NCBI RefSeq assembly: GCF_021283545.2
Contig: NZ_CP128540.1
Span: 2,019,501-2,083,500 of the forward strand
Length of the DNA: 64,000 bases
Origin: Pseudomonas alloputida
GTDB lineage: Bacteria > Pseudomonadota > Gammaproteobacteria > Pseudomonadales > Pseudomonadaceae
Direction of reading: 5' to 3'
The translations under genes and the position numbers were made by a program. Within the stretch, counting starts at the first letter, position 1; each line of letters begins with the position of its first letter. The notes under the pieces are model-generated. The model was not told the origin of the DNA. It saw nothing but the letters and a program-made list of their open reading frames with translations, and searched no databases. This document shows positions 17,732-27,600 of this stretch, piece after piece.

Positions 17732-20662
17732 TTACAGACCTTCGCCCAGCACCCGGTCAATGCTGTCGACAAAGTAGTCCACGCTCGCACGGCTGGTGCA
17801 CATCGGCGGCTTGATCTTGAGGATGTTCAGGTAATCGCCGGTCGGCTGCATGAAGATGCCCAGGTCACGCAGGCGATCGCACAGCATCATGGTTTCTTCG
17901 GTGGCCGGCTCCAGGGTGGTGCGGTCGCGCACCAGTTCCAGACCCAGGTAGAAGCCCGAGCCATGTGCCGCGCCGGCCAGCGGGTGCTTGTCGACCAGCG
18001 CCTGCAGGCGTGCCTTGAAGTAGCGCCCGGTGTCACGGGCGTTGTCCCACAGGCCTTCCTCCTGCATGACATCCAGCACTGCCATGCCGATGCGGCAACT
18101 GACCGGGCTGCCACCGGCCGAGGAGAAGAAGTAGCCCTCGGCCTCCAGCGCCTCGGCGATTTCGCGACGGGTGATGACCACGCCCAGCGGCTGGCCGTTA
18201 CCCATGCCCTTGGCCATGGTAATGATGTCCGGCACCACGCCCTGTTCCTCGAAGCCCCAGAAGTACTCGCCCAGGCGGCCATAGCCTACCTGCACTTCGT
18301 CGGCGATGCACACCCCGCCGCGGGCGCGGACCTTGGCATAGGCTGCGCGCAGGTAGCCTGCGGGCAGCGAGATACCGCCGGCATTGCCGTACACCGGTTC
18401 GCAGATGATGCCCGCCAGCTGACGGCCACGGGCGTCGAGGTCAGCCAGCTTGGCGTCGACGTCTTGCAGGTAGTCGGCGGCGCTGTCGGCCCCGCGGAAG
18501 CGGCCGCGGAAGGTGTTCGGTGCTTCGACCGGGTGAACCCAGTCCGGGCGGGTTTCCAGGGCTTGCGGGTTGTCGGCGATCGACGTGGAGATGGCATCGG
18601 TGGCCACCGACCAGCCGTGGTAGGCCTCCAGCACACTGAGCAGATCGCGCCCGCCACTGTAGGCCCAGGCCAGGCGAATCGCCAGGTCGTTGGCCTCGGT
18701 GCCGCTGTTGACCATGAACACCCGGTCGAAACCTTCGGGGGCCAGGTCCAGCAGGCGCTCGGAGAATTCGGTGATTGCTGCGTAATGGAAGCGCGAGTTG
18801 GTGTTCAGCAGCGACCACTGCCGCGCCGACTCGGCAACCATGCGTGGATGGCCATGGCCCAGCACTGCGACGTTGTTGAGCATGTCCAGGTAGGAACGGC
18901 CCTGCATATCGATCAGGTAGTTGCGCCAGCCACGTTCAATGTGCGGCGGTTGCGCATAGTAGTGCTTCTGCGAGCGGGCGAAGCTGGCATCGCGGCGGGC
19001 CAGCAGGGCTTGCGGATCGGGTAGCGGCTCGGCATCGCAATCGAAGCCCAGCAGTGCGGCTGGTGACGGGCACAGGGCCAGCCAGGCGGCGGCCTGTGAC
19101 GGCGTGGCGAAGCGCGGCGGCTGGCTGCCATTGTCCAGGCATACCTGCACGCTGAGGAAGCCGCAGCTGCTGCCCAGGGCCTGGCCTTTTTCCACGGCCT
19201 GGCCGTCTGCCGGTGCGTCTTCCAGGCCTTGCAGCCACAAAGCCCAATGCGGGGTGCGCAGGCAGCCCCGGCCGTCGCCGCTGTGCTGCCAGGTGCCGGC
19301 TGCCGGCGCTTGTACCGGGCTGCCGTTGGGCACATGCAGCTCGACGAAAAGGGCGCAGGTGGCGGGCTCCTCGGGGCGATCGATATGGGTTTGCGACAGG
19401 CGATACTGCCCGTGCAGGCTGCAGGCCGGGGCGGCTTGCGAAGTCAGCAGATGCTGGTCGTAACCGGGTTGCTCCCAGTTGCCGGCCTCGAAGTGTTTGC
19501 TGAGTACTCCCAGGTCCACCCGTGTGACAGCCAGCCCGGCCAGCTCGGGGAGCAGGGGGGCACAGTCGTTCCAGTCCGGCGCCGCGGGTTGCAGGCCCGC
19601 AGCCTGCAGAATGGCCGCCTCCATCAGGGCGAAAGGCACGGCGGTGGCCGTGTCGAAAATTTCCCATTCGTGGGCAATGTTGTCGCGGGTGTACTGGTTG
19701 CCCGGGTCGACGGTTAGCTGTTGTTCGCTGCTCAGCACCAGCACGGCAGCGCGGTTCAGCACCAGCGGCCACAGGGCGCGCAATTCGGCTTCGGTCAGCG
19801 GGTTGAGCGCCTGGTAGGCCTGCACGGCTGGCAGGATGCGCAGGGGGTCGCCCTCGGCGTGGTGCAACAGCGCAGCGCAGGTCACCGACAGGTCGGCGAT
19901 ACGCCAGGTGCGCAGCAGGTCGCCGAAATCGATCACGCCTTGCAGTTGCCACTGACGCTGGGCATCACGGGCCCACACGGTGTTGTCGTCGGTGATGTCC
20001 AGGTGCACGGCCTGACTGGGCAGTTGATCGACCAGCGGCATCAGGTGCTCGTTGGCCTGTCGCGTGGCGTGTTCGATGCGGGCGCGCTGCCCGCCGTCCT
20101 GCAGCACCGGTAGCAGGTGATCGATCAGTGCCCCGGCATGCTGCGGGTCCCATTGCAAGGTACGCGCAAGGCCCGGGTGATCGAAATGGGCAAGCGCCTT
20201 GTCCAGCTTTGCACAGAGCCCGCCCAGTTCAGCCATCAAGCGCGGCTCCATGTGCTTGAGGCGGGTCAGCGGTTGGCCTTCGATGTAATCGAGCAGGCGC
20301 AGGCGCAGTGGTTGCGCGTCGATGTCCAGTTCCAGCAACCCCATGCCGTTGTGGGCTGAGCGCACGGCGGGTACCGGCAAACCTTGATCGCGCAGGAAGG
20401 CCAGGGCGGCGTGCTGGGCTTCAAGCTCCAGTTGGGCGTAGCTGCCGTGGCAGGCCTTCAGCACATAGCCACCCTGCGGTGTGACCACGCGAAAGTTCAG
20501 GTCCTGCTGGCTGCCCAGTACCGAAAGGTTGCCGGCAAGGCCATAGTGGGCCTGCAGCACGGCGTGTGCCTGGGCTTCGCTCAGCGTTGGGCTGGGCTGG
20601 CCGGAGCGCTGGATCAGGGTGGCCAGGGCAGGGGAAGCGGGCTGGTGTTGTGGACTGGACAT
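17732..20662 (-). CDS. Three-domain fusion: APH-type kinase, M23-like domain, class-III aminotransferase
   Basis: 976 residues. Residues ~30-310 resemble aminoglycoside/choline phosphotransferases (AVHLDITDDNTVWARDAQRQ and GVIDFGDLLRTWRIADLSV, the Brenner and DFG-like motifs). Residues ~430-540 resemble the M23/lysostaphin fold (VPNGSPVQAPAAGTWQHSGD, EKGQALGSSCG) but lack the HxxxD and HxH metal ligands, so this part is probably not a peptidase. Residues ~555-976 are a PLP class-III aminotransferase with CIADEVQVGYGRLG and the cofactor lysine Lys818 in IITMAKGMGNGQPLG. I recall this domain combination being annotated as a PLP-dependent transaminase acting on phosphorylated or amino substrates; the actual substrate is not evident. 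Converges with the amine oxidase gene, 3 bases apart. Confidence 0.85.
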   Translation of the reverse strand: MSSPQHQPASPALATLIQRSGQPSPTLSEAQAHAVLQAHYGLAGNLSVLGSQQDLNFRVVTPQGGYVLKACHGSYAQLELEAQHAALAFLRDQGLPVPAVRSAHNGMGLLELDIDAQPLRLRLLDYIEGQPLTRLKHMEPRLMAELGGLCAKLDKALAHFDHPGLARTLQWDPQHAGALIDHLLPVLQDGGQRARIEHATRQANEHLMPLVDQLPSQAVHLDITDDNTVWARDAQRQWQLQGVIDFGDLLRTWRIADLSVTCAALLHHAEGDPLRILPAVQAYQALNPLTEAELRALWPLVLNRAAVLVLSSEQQLTVDPGNQYTRDNIAHEWEIFDTATAVPFALMEAAILQAAGLQPAAPDWNDCAPLLPELAGLAVTRVDLGVLSKHFEAGNWEQPGYDQHLLTSQAAPACSLHGQYRLSQTHIDRPEEPATCALFVELHVPNGSPVQAPAAGTWQHSGDGRGCLRTPHWALWLQGLEDAPADGQAVEKGQALGSSCGFLSVQVCLDNGSQPPRFATPSQAAAWLALCPSPAALLGFDCDAEPLPDPQALLARRDASFARSQKHYYAQPPHIERGWRNYLIDMQGRSYLDMLNNVAVLGHGHPRMVAESARQWSLLNTNSRFHYAAITEFSERLLDLAPEGFDRVFMVNSGTEANDLAIRLAWAYSGGRDLLSVLEAYHGWSVATDAISTSIADNPQALETRPDWVHPVEAPNTFRGRFRGADSAADYLQDVDAKLADLDARGRQLAGIICEPVYGNAGGISLPAGYLRAAYAKVRARGGVCIADEVQVGYGRLGEYFWGFEEQGVVPDIITMAKGMGNGQPLGVVITRREIAEALEAEGYFFSSAGGSPVSCRIGMAVLDVMQEEGLWDNARDTGRYFKARLQALVDKHPLAGAAHGSGFYLGLELVRDRTTLEPATEETMMLCDRLRDLGIFMQPTGDYLNILKIKPPMCTSRASVDYFVDSIDRVLGEGL

Positions 20663-20875
20663 GGGCTCTACCGTGGGTACTGGGAGTTGACGGCGGAGAA
20701 TTTATGCCCGATTCGGCTGATGATGGAAGACGATTATTGTCAGAAAAATTGATCACAGCTGCTTGATTCTGTTTGCGTGGTAACGAGCGGGGCTTTTCAT
20801 AGGCTTGGTTTTACGGGTATGGCTGATCAATCCCGGATGATCGCCTTGCTGCCCTAGAAAGTCTGCTGGGCATAC

Positions 20876-21451
20876 TCAGAGGAGGAACTTGAATGCTGAA
20901 AGCAGTTTCACTGTCTCGGGAAGCTTCTGCTGAAGCAGCCTGTCGAGATACTGCTGTACGCTGTGCGGTGGGTTCTTCAGCGATATTCGCTGCCGCTGGG
21001 CAGCTTCGAGGACTGCTGCCTTGTCCAGGTCCCAAAGGTCAGCGATGAAGTCGTCCGGATGCAAGGGTTCAATATCGAAGGCACCAAGAACCGCCTTGGA
21101 AAAATCCTTCAAATTGAAGGTGACGATGACCGAAGCGTTGCACTTGATTGCAGCTGCGAGAACATGTCGATCATCCCTATCTGGCAAGTCCAGCCCTTCG
21201 ACCAGTGAATCGTAGTCAGTGACGAGTGCATCAGGCACCGCAGCATCCATCAGCGATGACGTGCGATCCAAATGTTCAGGCGTGAGGTCAGGTCGGTTGA
21301 GTAGCAGATTGCGCTTCCACTCGTCATGAATGCTCGCTGACCAACGTGCCCGGTAGATGCCCGTCAGCGCTAGGTTCATCAGGAAATCACGCAGTGGAGC
21401 AGGGTAAAGTACATTCGCGTCGTATATGGCCGTGAAGGGCGAGTGCTTCAT
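20876..21451 (-). CDS. PIN domain protein, likely toxin-type ribonuclease
   Basis: 191 residues with the acidic residues of a PIN nuclease: FTAIYDANVLYPAPLRDFL (first Asp), SASIHDEWKRNLL (Glu/Asp), and GLDLPDRDDRHVLAAAIKCN followed by VIVTFNLKDF, the usual C-terminal PIN signature. Longer than a minimal VapC (about 130 aa) because of a C-terminal extension. Its ATG overlaps the stop of the upstream HTH gene by four bases (ATGA), as in toxin-antitoxin operons. PIN toxins cleave RNA; the target here is unknown. Confidence 0.82.
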   Translation of the reverse strand: MKHSPFTAIYDANVLYPAPLRDFLMNLALTGIYRARWSASIHDEWKRNLLLNRPDLTPEHLDRTSSLMDAAVPDALVTDYDSLVEGLDLPDRDDRHVLAAAIKCNASVIVTFNLKDFSKAVLGAFDIEPLHPDDFIADLWDLDKAAVLEAAQRQRISLKNPPHSVQQYLDRLLQQKLPETVKLLSAFKFLL

Positions 21452-21915
21452 TCGTACCCCATCTTCAATTCCTGAGCTTGGGCTGCCAGCGCATCTATCG
21501 CAGCGCGGCTCACCCCATCACGTTTGTCCTTGTAGGCAACCAGGTCTGAGAATTTGACACGACGATGGCGGCCTGTCTTGGTGTGCGGAATCACCGCTTC
21601 GTCGAGCAGCTTTACCAAGTGCGGCCGGGAGACGTTAAGCAGGTCTGCTGCTTCCTGGGTAGTTAGTTCGGCGTGGATTGGAACGACTTTGACTGAGTTA
21701 CCCAAGGCCAGTTCGCTGAGAATTTCGCCGAATAGGCGTAGGGCGAAAGTAGGTACTTCAACAACCTGGCGCTGATTTTCCTCGTTGAGCAGTTCGATCC
21801 GTTGGGTATCTGATTTTGTCGAGAGGAACGCTGCCAGCGTGCGGCTTGACTCGACTGCCACGGCAATTTCTTTCTCGTCAGGAAGCACATGGCTAGAGAG
21901 GTTGGCGGTGGTCAT
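21448..21915 (-). CDS. HTH (excisionase-type) protein, likely antitoxin of the PIN gene
   Basis: 155 residues from the ATG at 21915, chosen because GGAG lies seven bases upstream; the frame stays open 16 codons further. A helical N-terminal half (LAAFLSTKSDTQRIELLNEE) is followed by a MerR/excisionase-like HTH: AELTTQEAADLLNVSRPHLV then KLLDEAVIPHTKTGRHRRVK and FSDLVAYKDKRD. Order (DNA-binding partner first) and the four-base overlap with the PIN gene fit an autoregulated toxin-antitoxin module. The upstream DNA at 21970-22020 is AT-rich compared with neighbours, which fits acquisition. Confidence 0.78.
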   Translation of the reverse strand: MTTANLSSHVLPDEKEIAVAVESSRTLAAFLSTKSDTQRIELLNEENQRQVVEVPTFALRLFGEILSELALGNSVKVVPIHAELTTQEAADLLNVSRPHLVKLLDEAVIPHTKTGRHRRVKFSDLVAYKDKRDGVSRAAIDALAAQAQELKMGYE

Positions 21916-22062
21916 GGGCATCTCCAGAGCGGTATCGATTGCGGGGCTGTGGCGACGATGCAACAGCCTGAGTTCGAGTTATATTCGAAATATTCGCAAA
22001 TCGCAATAAACGAAACGACCGATCAAAGGATGATTGCTTGGCGAACACGCACCCTTTCCCTA

Positions 22063-23667
22063 CTAACCCCCAACCTCCAAAAACGCCGCCTCCAGCAACT
22101 GTCGGGTATACGGATGCTGCGGCGCATGGAAGATCGCCTGCGCGTCCCCTTGCTCCACCACATGCCCATGCTTGATCACCATCAACTGGTGACTCAACGC
22201 CTTCACCACCGCCAGGTCATGGCTGATGAACAGGTAGGTCAGGTTGTACTTTTGCTGCAGGTTACGCAGCAATTCCACCACCTGGCGCTGTACGGTGCGG
22301 TCCAGTGCGGACGTGGGTTCATCCAGCAGAATCAGTGCTGGCTTCAACACCAGCGCCCGGGCAATGGCAATGCGCTGGCGCTGCCCGCCGGAAAACTCAT
22401 GGGGGTAGCGATGGCGGGTGCGCGGGTCCAGGCCTACTTCCTCCAGGGCCGCGATAATCGCCGCTTCCTGTTCCTGCGCGGTGCCAATGCGGTGAATGCG
22501 CAGCCCTTCACCGACAATGTCCGCCACGCACATGCGCGGGCTCAGGCTGCCAAACGGGTCCTGGAACACCACCTGCATTTCCCGCCGCAGGGGGCGCACG
22601 GCTTTCTGGTTCAGCCCTTCGAGGTTCTGCCCATGAAAGCGAATGCCGCCCTGGCTGGAAATCAGCCGCAAGATCGCCAGGCCCAATGTGGACTTGCCCG
22701 ACCCGGATTCGCCAACAATGCCCAGCGTCTGGCCCTGGGGCAAGCTGAAGTTGACCCCGTCCACCGCCTTCACATGGTCGACCGTGCGCTGCAGAAAGCC
22801 CTTCTTGATCGGGAACCAGACCTTGAGGTCATCCACCTCCAGCAACGGCGCGCCCACCGGGTTGTGCGCCGGCAGCCCGCTGGGCTCGGCATTGATCAGC
22901 ATCTGTGTGTAGTGGTGCTGTGGCGAGCTGAACAGCGTCGCGCATTCGGCTTGCTCGACAATTTGCCCACGCTGCATCACGCACACGCGGTGAGCGATGC
23001 GGCGCACCAGGTTCAGGTCATGGCTGATCAGCAACAGGGCCATGCCCATACGCGCCTGCAATTCCTTGAGCAGCTCGAGGATCTTCAGCTGCACGGTCAC
23101 ATCCAGCGCCGTGGTCGGCTCGTCGGCAATCAGCAGCTCGGGCTCGTTGGCCAGCGCCATGGCGATCATTACCCGCTGGCGCTGGCCGCCCGACAATTCG
23201 TGGGGCAGGGCCTTGAGGCGCTTGCGCGGCTCTGGAATGCCGACCATATCCAGCAACTCCAGGGTGCGCGCAGTCGCTTCCTTGCCCGTCAGGCCCTTGT
23301 GCAGCAGGAGGATTTCGTTGATCTGCTTTTCGATGCAATGCAGCGGGTTGAGCGAGGTCATCGGCTCCTGGAAGATCATCGCAATGCGGTTGCCGCGAAT
23401 GCGCTGCAGGGTCTTCTCGCTCTGCTGCAGCAGGTCCTTGCCTTCGTAGCGGATGCTGCCGCTGGGGTGCCGGGCCAGGGGATAGGGCAGCAGGCGCAGG
23501 ATCGAGTGCGCGGTGACCGATTTGCCCGAGCCACTTTCGCCCACCAGGGCCAGTGTCTCGCCTTTGCGAATATCGAAGCTGACGCCGTCCACCACCCGGT
23601 TGACCTGGTCCCCGGTCACGAACTCCACGGCCAGGTCCCGCACTTCGATCAGGTTCTGTTCACTCAT
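22063..23667 (-). CDS. nppD: ABC importer ATPase with two nucleotide-binding domains (NppD/YejF-like)
   Basis: 534 residues containing two complete ATP-binding cassettes of the DppD and DppF type: Walker A GESGSGKSVTAHSIL and GESGSGKSTLGLAIL, signatures ELSGGQRQRVMIAMALANEP and EFSGGQRQRIAIARALVLKP, Walker B LLIADEPTTALD and LILLDEPTSALD. It energises import through the two permeases encoded immediately upstream (start one base before the end of nppC). Gene order and the adjacent mltD match the P. aeruginosa Npp system for peptidyl-nucleoside/peptide uptake, as I recall it. Confidence 0.93.
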   Translation of the reverse strand: MSEQNLIEVRDLAVEFVTGDQVNRVVDGVSFDIRKGETLALVGESGSGKSVTAHSILRLLPYPLARHPSGSIRYEGKDLLQQSEKTLQRIRGNRIAMIFQEPMTSLNPLHCIEKQINEILLLHKGLTGKEATARTLELLDMVGIPEPRKRLKALPHELSGGQRQRVMIAMALANEPELLIADEPTTALDVTVQLKILELLKELQARMGMALLLISHDLNLVRRIAHRVCVMQRGQIVEQAECATLFSSPQHHYTQMLINAEPSGLPAHNPVGAPLLEVDDLKVWFPIKKGFLQRTVDHVKAVDGVNFSLPQGQTLGIVGESGSGKSTLGLAILRLISSQGGIRFHGQNLEGLNQKAVRPLRREMQVVFQDPFGSLSPRMCVADIVGEGLRIHRIGTAQEQEAAIIAALEEVGLDPRTRHRYPHEFSGGQRQRIAIARALVLKPALILLDEPTSALDRTVQRQVVELLRNLQQKYNLTYLFISHDLAVVKALSHQLMVIKHGHVVEQGDAQAIFHAPQHPYTRQLLEAAFLEVGG

Positions 23668-23668
23668 G

Positions 23669-24688
23669 TCACTTCCTCGGGTCGAAGGCGTCGCGGGCGG
23701 ATTCGCCGATGAACACCAGCAGGCTCAGCATCAGCGCCAGCACGGCAAAGGCGCTGATGCCCAGCCATGGCGCTTGCAGGTTGGACTTGCCCTGCGCCAC
23801 CAGTTCGCCCAGCGAGGGCGAACCGGCGGGCAGGCCGAAGCCGAGGAAGTCCAGGGCGGTGAGGGTGCCGATGGCGCCGGTGAGGATGAACGGCATGAAG
23901 GTCATGGTCGAGATCATCGCGTTGGGCAGGATGTGCCGGTACATGATTGCGCCGTTGCGCATGCCCAGGGCGCGTGCGGCGCGCACGTATTCCAGGTTGC
24001 GCCCGCGCAGGAACTCGGCGCGTACCACATCCACCAGGCTCATCCACGAGAACAGCAACATGATGCCCAGCAGCCACCAGAAGTTGGGTTGCACGAAGCT
24101 GGCCAGGATGATCAGCAGGTACAGCACAGGCAGGCCGGACCAGATTTCCAGAAAGCGTTGCCCGGCCAGGTCGACCCAGCCACCGTAGAACCCCTGCAGG
24201 GCGCCTGCGATGACGCCGACAATGGAGCTGGCCACGGTCAAGGTGAGGGCAAACAGAACCGAGATGCGGAAGCCGTAGATCACCCGCGCCAGCACGTCGC
24301 GGCCCTGGTCGTCGGTGCCCAGCCAGTTGTCCGCCGAAGGTGGGGCGGGGGCGGGGACGCGCAGGTCATAGTTGATGCTCTGGTAGCTGAACGGAATGGG
24401 TGCCCACAGCACGAAGCTGTCTTTCTTCGCCAGCAGCTCGCGGATGTAGGGGCTCTTGTAGTTGGCTTCCAGCGGGAATTCCCCGCCGAAGGTGGTTTCC
24501 GGGTAACGCTTGAACGCCGGGAAGTACCATTGGCCGTCGTAACGTACGGCGATCGGTTTGTCGTTGGCGATCAGTTCGGCGCCCAGGCTCAGCCCGAACA
24601 GAATCAGGAACAGCCACAGCGACCACCAGCCACGGCGGTTGGCCTTGAAACGCTCGAAGCGCCGGCGGTTGAGGGGGGACAAGGCCAT
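23669..24688 (-). CDS. nppC: ABC importer permease (NppC/YejE-like)
   Basis: 339 residues from ATG 24688, which has GGGAG eight bases upstream and begins MALSPLNRRRFERFKANRRG, the usual YejE start. There is one N-terminal membrane helix (WWSLWLFLILFGLSLGAELI), a soluble insert with WLGTDDQGRDVLARVIYGF, then five helices and the EAA-type loop EFLRGRNLEYVRAARALGMR, which contacts the ATPase. One base separates it from the end of nppB. Confidence 0.93.
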   Translation of the reverse strand: MALSPLNRRRFERFKANRRGWWSLWLFLILFGLSLGAELIANDKPIAVRYDGQWYFPAFKRYPETTFGGEFPLEANYKSPYIRELLAKKDSFVLWAPIPFSYQSINYDLRVPAPAPPSADNWLGTDDQGRDVLARVIYGFRISVLFALTLTVASSIVGVIAGALQGFYGGWVDLAGQRFLEIWSGLPVLYLLIILASFVQPNFWWLLGIMLLFSWMSLVDVVRAEFLRGRNLEYVRAARALGMRNGAIMYRHILPNAMISTMTFMPFILTGAIGTLTALDFLGFGLPAGSPSLGELVAQGKSNLQAPWLGISAFAVLALMLSLLVFIGESARDAFDPRK

Positions 24689-24689
24689 G

Positions 24690-25763
24690 TCAGTGCTCCC
24701 GGCTGGCAAAGTCGATGCGCGGATCGACCAAGGTGTAGGTCAGGTCGCCGATCAGTTTCACCACCAGCCCTAGCAGGGTGAAGATGAACAGGGTGCCGAA
24801 GACCACCGGGTAGTCGCGGTTGATGGCCGCTTCGAAACTCATCAGGCCCAGGCCGTCGAGGCTGAAGATCACCTCGATCAGCAAGGAGCCTGTGAAGAAG
24901 ATGCCGATGAACGCCGAGGGGAAGCCGGCGATCACCAGCAGCATGGCGTTGCGGAACACGTGGCCGTACAGCACCCGTGATCGGCTCAGGCCCTTGGCCT
25001 TGGCGGTGACCACGTACTGTTTGTTGATTTCGTCGAGGAAGCTGTTCTTGGTCAGCAGGGTCATGGTGGCGAAGTTGCCGATGACCAGCGCGGTGATCGG
25101 CAGCACCAGGTGCCAGAAGTAGTCCAGCACCTTGCCGGTGGTGCTCAGTTCGTCGAAGTTGTTGGAGGTGAGGCCACGCAGCGGGAACCAGTCGAAGTAG
25201 CTGCCACCGGCGAACAGCACGATCAGCAGGATGGCGAACAGGAACGCCGGGATGGCGTAGCCGACGATGATTGCCGAGCTGGTCCACACGTCGAAGTGGC
25301 TGCCGTGGCGCACGGCCTTGGCGATCCCCAGCGGGATCGACACCAGGTACATGATCAGCGTGCTCCATAGCCCCAGCGAGATCGAAACCGGCATCTTCTC
25401 GGCGATCAGGTCGATCACCTTGGCGTCGCGGAAGAAGCTGTCGCCGAAGTCCAGCTGGGCGTAGTTCTTGACCATGATCCACAGGCGCTCGGGCGGCGAC
25501 TTGTCGAAGCCGTACATGCGTTCGATTTCAGCGATCAGCGCCGGGTCCAGGCCCTGGGCGCCGCGGTAGCTGGAGCCGGCCACGGAAACCTCGGCACCGC
25601 CACCGGCAATGCGGCTGGTGGCGCCTTCGAAGCCTTCGAGCTTGGCGATCATTTGCTCGACCGGGCCACCGGGGGCGGCCTGGACGATGATGAAGTTGAT
25701 GATGAGGATGCCGAACAGGGTCGGGATGATCAGCAGCAGGCGGCGCAGGATGTAGGCCAGCAT
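24690..25763 (-). CDS. nppB: ABC importer permease (NppB/YejB-like)
   Basis: 357 residues, six membrane helices. It begins [20 protein letters not shown], typical of DppB/YejB permeases, carries a periplasmic insert with the [20 protein letters not shown] region, and has the EAA loop [20 protein letters not shown] and the C-terminal [20 protein letters not shown]. It starts one base after the stop of nppA2. Forms the channel with nppC. Confidence 0.94.
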   Translation of the reverse strand: MLAYILRRLLLIIPTLFGILIINFIIVQAAPGGPVEQMIAKLEGFEGATSRIAGGGAEVSVAGSSYRGAQGLDPALIAEIERMYGFDKSPPERLWIMVKNYAQLDFGDSFFRDAKVIDLIAEKMPVSISLGLWSTLIMYLVSIPLGIAKAVRHGSHFDVWTSSAIIVGYAIPAFLFAILLIVLFAGGSYFDWFPLRGLTSNNFDELSTTGKVLDYFWHLVLPITALVIGNFATMTLLTKNSFLDEINKQYVVTAKAKGLSRSRVLYGHVFRNAMLLVIAGFPSAFIGIFFTGSLLIEVIFSLDGLGLMSFEAAINRDYPVVFGTLFIFTLLGLVVKLIGDLTYTLVDPRIDFASREH

Positions 25764-25764
25764 C

Positions 25765-27600
25765 TTAGTTGGCCTCGTCCGCAGGCGCTTCGCTGACCGC
25801 CGGGGTTACATCGGGCTTGATCCACCAGGTGTCGATGCCGATGTCGTACTTGGGCGACACGTTCGGGTGGCCGATGTGGTTCCAGTAGGCCACACGCCAG
25901 GTCTTGATGTGCCAGTTGGGGATCACGTAATAGCCCCACAGCAGCACGCGGTCGAGGGCGCGGCAGTGGTCGATCAGGCTCTGCCGAGAGTCGGCGTTGA
26001 TCAGCTGGTCCACCAGTTGGTCGATGGCCGGGTCGCGCAGGCCGATGAAGTTGCGGCTACCGGGGTTGTCGGCGGCGGCGCTGGACCAGAACTCGCGCTG
26101 CTCGTTGCCTGGCGAGTTGGATTGCGGGTAGCCGCCAACGATCATGTCGTAGTCACGCGAGCGCAGGCGGGTTATGTACTGCGAAACGTCGACGCGGCGA
26201 ATGTTCAGCTCGATACCGAGGTCGGCAAGGTTGCGCTTGAACGGCAGCAGAATGCGTTCGAACTCGGTCTGCGCCAGCAGGAACTCGATGCTTGCCGGCT
26301 TGCCTTGGGCGTCGACCATCTTGTCGTCGACGATTTTCCAGCCGGCTTCCTGCAACAACTTGTAAGCCTGGCGCTGTTGCTCGCGGATCATGCCGCTGCC
26401 GTCACTGACCGGGTTGTGGAAGACCTCGGTAAATACTTGCTCGGGCACTTTGCCGCGCAGTGGTTCGAGGATTTTCAGCTCGTTGGGGCTGGGCAGGCCG
26501 CGGGCGGCCATTTCCGAGTTCTCGAAGTAGCTGCCGGTACGGGTGTAGGCGCCGTTGAACAGCTGCTTGTTGGTCCACTCGTAGTCCAGCAGCAGGCTCA
26601 GGGCCTGGCGCACACGCACATCCTGGAAAACCGGGCGGCGGATGTTGAAAATGAAGCCCTGCATACCGGTGGGGTTGCCGTTGGGCAGCTCTTCCTTGAT
26701 CAGGCGACCTTCGCGCACGGCGGGCACGTTGTAAGCGGTGGCCCAGTTCTTGGCACTGACTTCCAGGCCATAGTCGAATGCCCCGGCCTTGAGGGCCTCC
26801 AGGGCGACGGTGGTGTCGCGGTAGGCGTCGAACGTCATGGCATCGAAGTTGTAGAAGCCGCGGTTGATGGGCAGGTCCTTGGCCCAGTAGTCCTTGACCC
26901 GTTCGTAGCGCACCGAGCGCCCGGCCTTGACCTTGGCGACCTTGTACGGGCCGCTGCCCAACGGGATTTCCAGATTGCCGCGGTTGAACTCGCGGTTTTC
27001 GTACCAGTGCTTGGGCAGTACCGGCAGCTGGCCGAGAATCAGTGGCAGCTCGCGGTTGTTCTTGTGCTTGAACTTGAACAGCACCTTCAGCGGTTCTTCG
27101 GCGACCACTTCGGCAACGTCGGCGTAGTACTGGCGGTACAGTGGGGCGCCGTCCTTGATCAGGGCGTTGAAGGTGAACACCACGTCGTCGGCGCGCATCG
27201 GATGGCCGTCATGGAAGCGCGCTTCGGGGCGCAGGTAGAAGCGCACCCAGCTGTTATCCGGGGCCTTTTCGATCTTGCCGGCAACCAGGCCGTATTCGGT
27301 GAACGGTTCATCCTGGCTCTGGCGCATCAGGGTGTCGTAGATAATGCCGATGTTCTCGGCCGCCACGCCTTTGTTGATGAACGGGTTGAGGCTGTCGAAG
27401 CCGCCAAAGCTGGACTGGCGGAAGGTGCCGCCCTTGGGCGCATCCGGGTTGACGTAGTCGAAGTGCTTGAAGTCGGCGGGATACTTGGGTGGCTCATCGT
27501 AAAGGGTGAGCGCGTGCTGCGGTGCGGCCAGCGCGGGAAGGCTCAGGCAGGCGAGCAACAGGCTGCCTGCCAGCCGGCGCAGACGGTGCGTTGGCGTCAT
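25765..27600 (-). CDS. nppA2: Periplasmic peptide-binding protein (second of two, NppA2/YejA-like)
   Basis: 611 residues from ATG 27600. A signal peptide ([20 protein letters not shown]) is followed by an SBP family 5 domain: [93 protein letters not shown], and the C-terminal [19 protein letters not shown]. It delivers ligand to the permeases. The start codon overlaps the stop of nppA1 (ATGA), with GGAG upstream. A second, clearly related binding protein precedes it; the pair probably widens the ligand range. Confidence 0.93.
   Translation of the reverse strand: MTPTHRLRRLAGSLLLACLSLPALAAPQHALTLYDEPPKYPADFKHFDYVNPDAPKGGTFRQSSFGGFDSLNPFINKGVAAENIGIIYDTLMRQSQDEPFTEYGLVAGKIEKAPDNSWVRFYLRPEARFHDGHPMRADDVVFTFNALIKDGAPLYRQYYADVAEVVAEEPLKVLFKFKHKNNRELPLILGQLPVLPKHWYENREFNRGNLEIPLGSGPYKVAKVKAGRSVRYERVKDYWAKDLPINRGFYNFDAMTFDAYRDTTVALEALKAGAFDYGLEVSAKNWATAYNVPAVREGRLIKEELPNGNPTGMQGFIFNIRRPVFQDVRVRQALSLLLDYEWTNKQLFNGAYTRTGSYFENSEMAARGLPSPNELKILEPLRGKVPEQVFTEVFHNPVSDGSGMIREQQRQAYKLLQEAGWKIVDDKMVDAQGKPASIEFLLAQTEFERILLPFKRNLADLGIELNIRRVDVSQYITRLRSRDYDMIVGGYPQSNSPGNEQREFWSSAAADNPGSRNFIGLRDPAIDQLVDQLINADSRQSLIDHCRALDRVLLWGYYVIPNWHIKTWRVAYWNHIGHPNVSPKYDIGIDTWWIKPDVTPAVSEAPADEAN

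Noticed and set aside
21889..23712. 607-codon plus-strand frame
   Set aside because: Runs antisense through the ABC ATPase gene nppD, which has two full ATP-binding cassettes.
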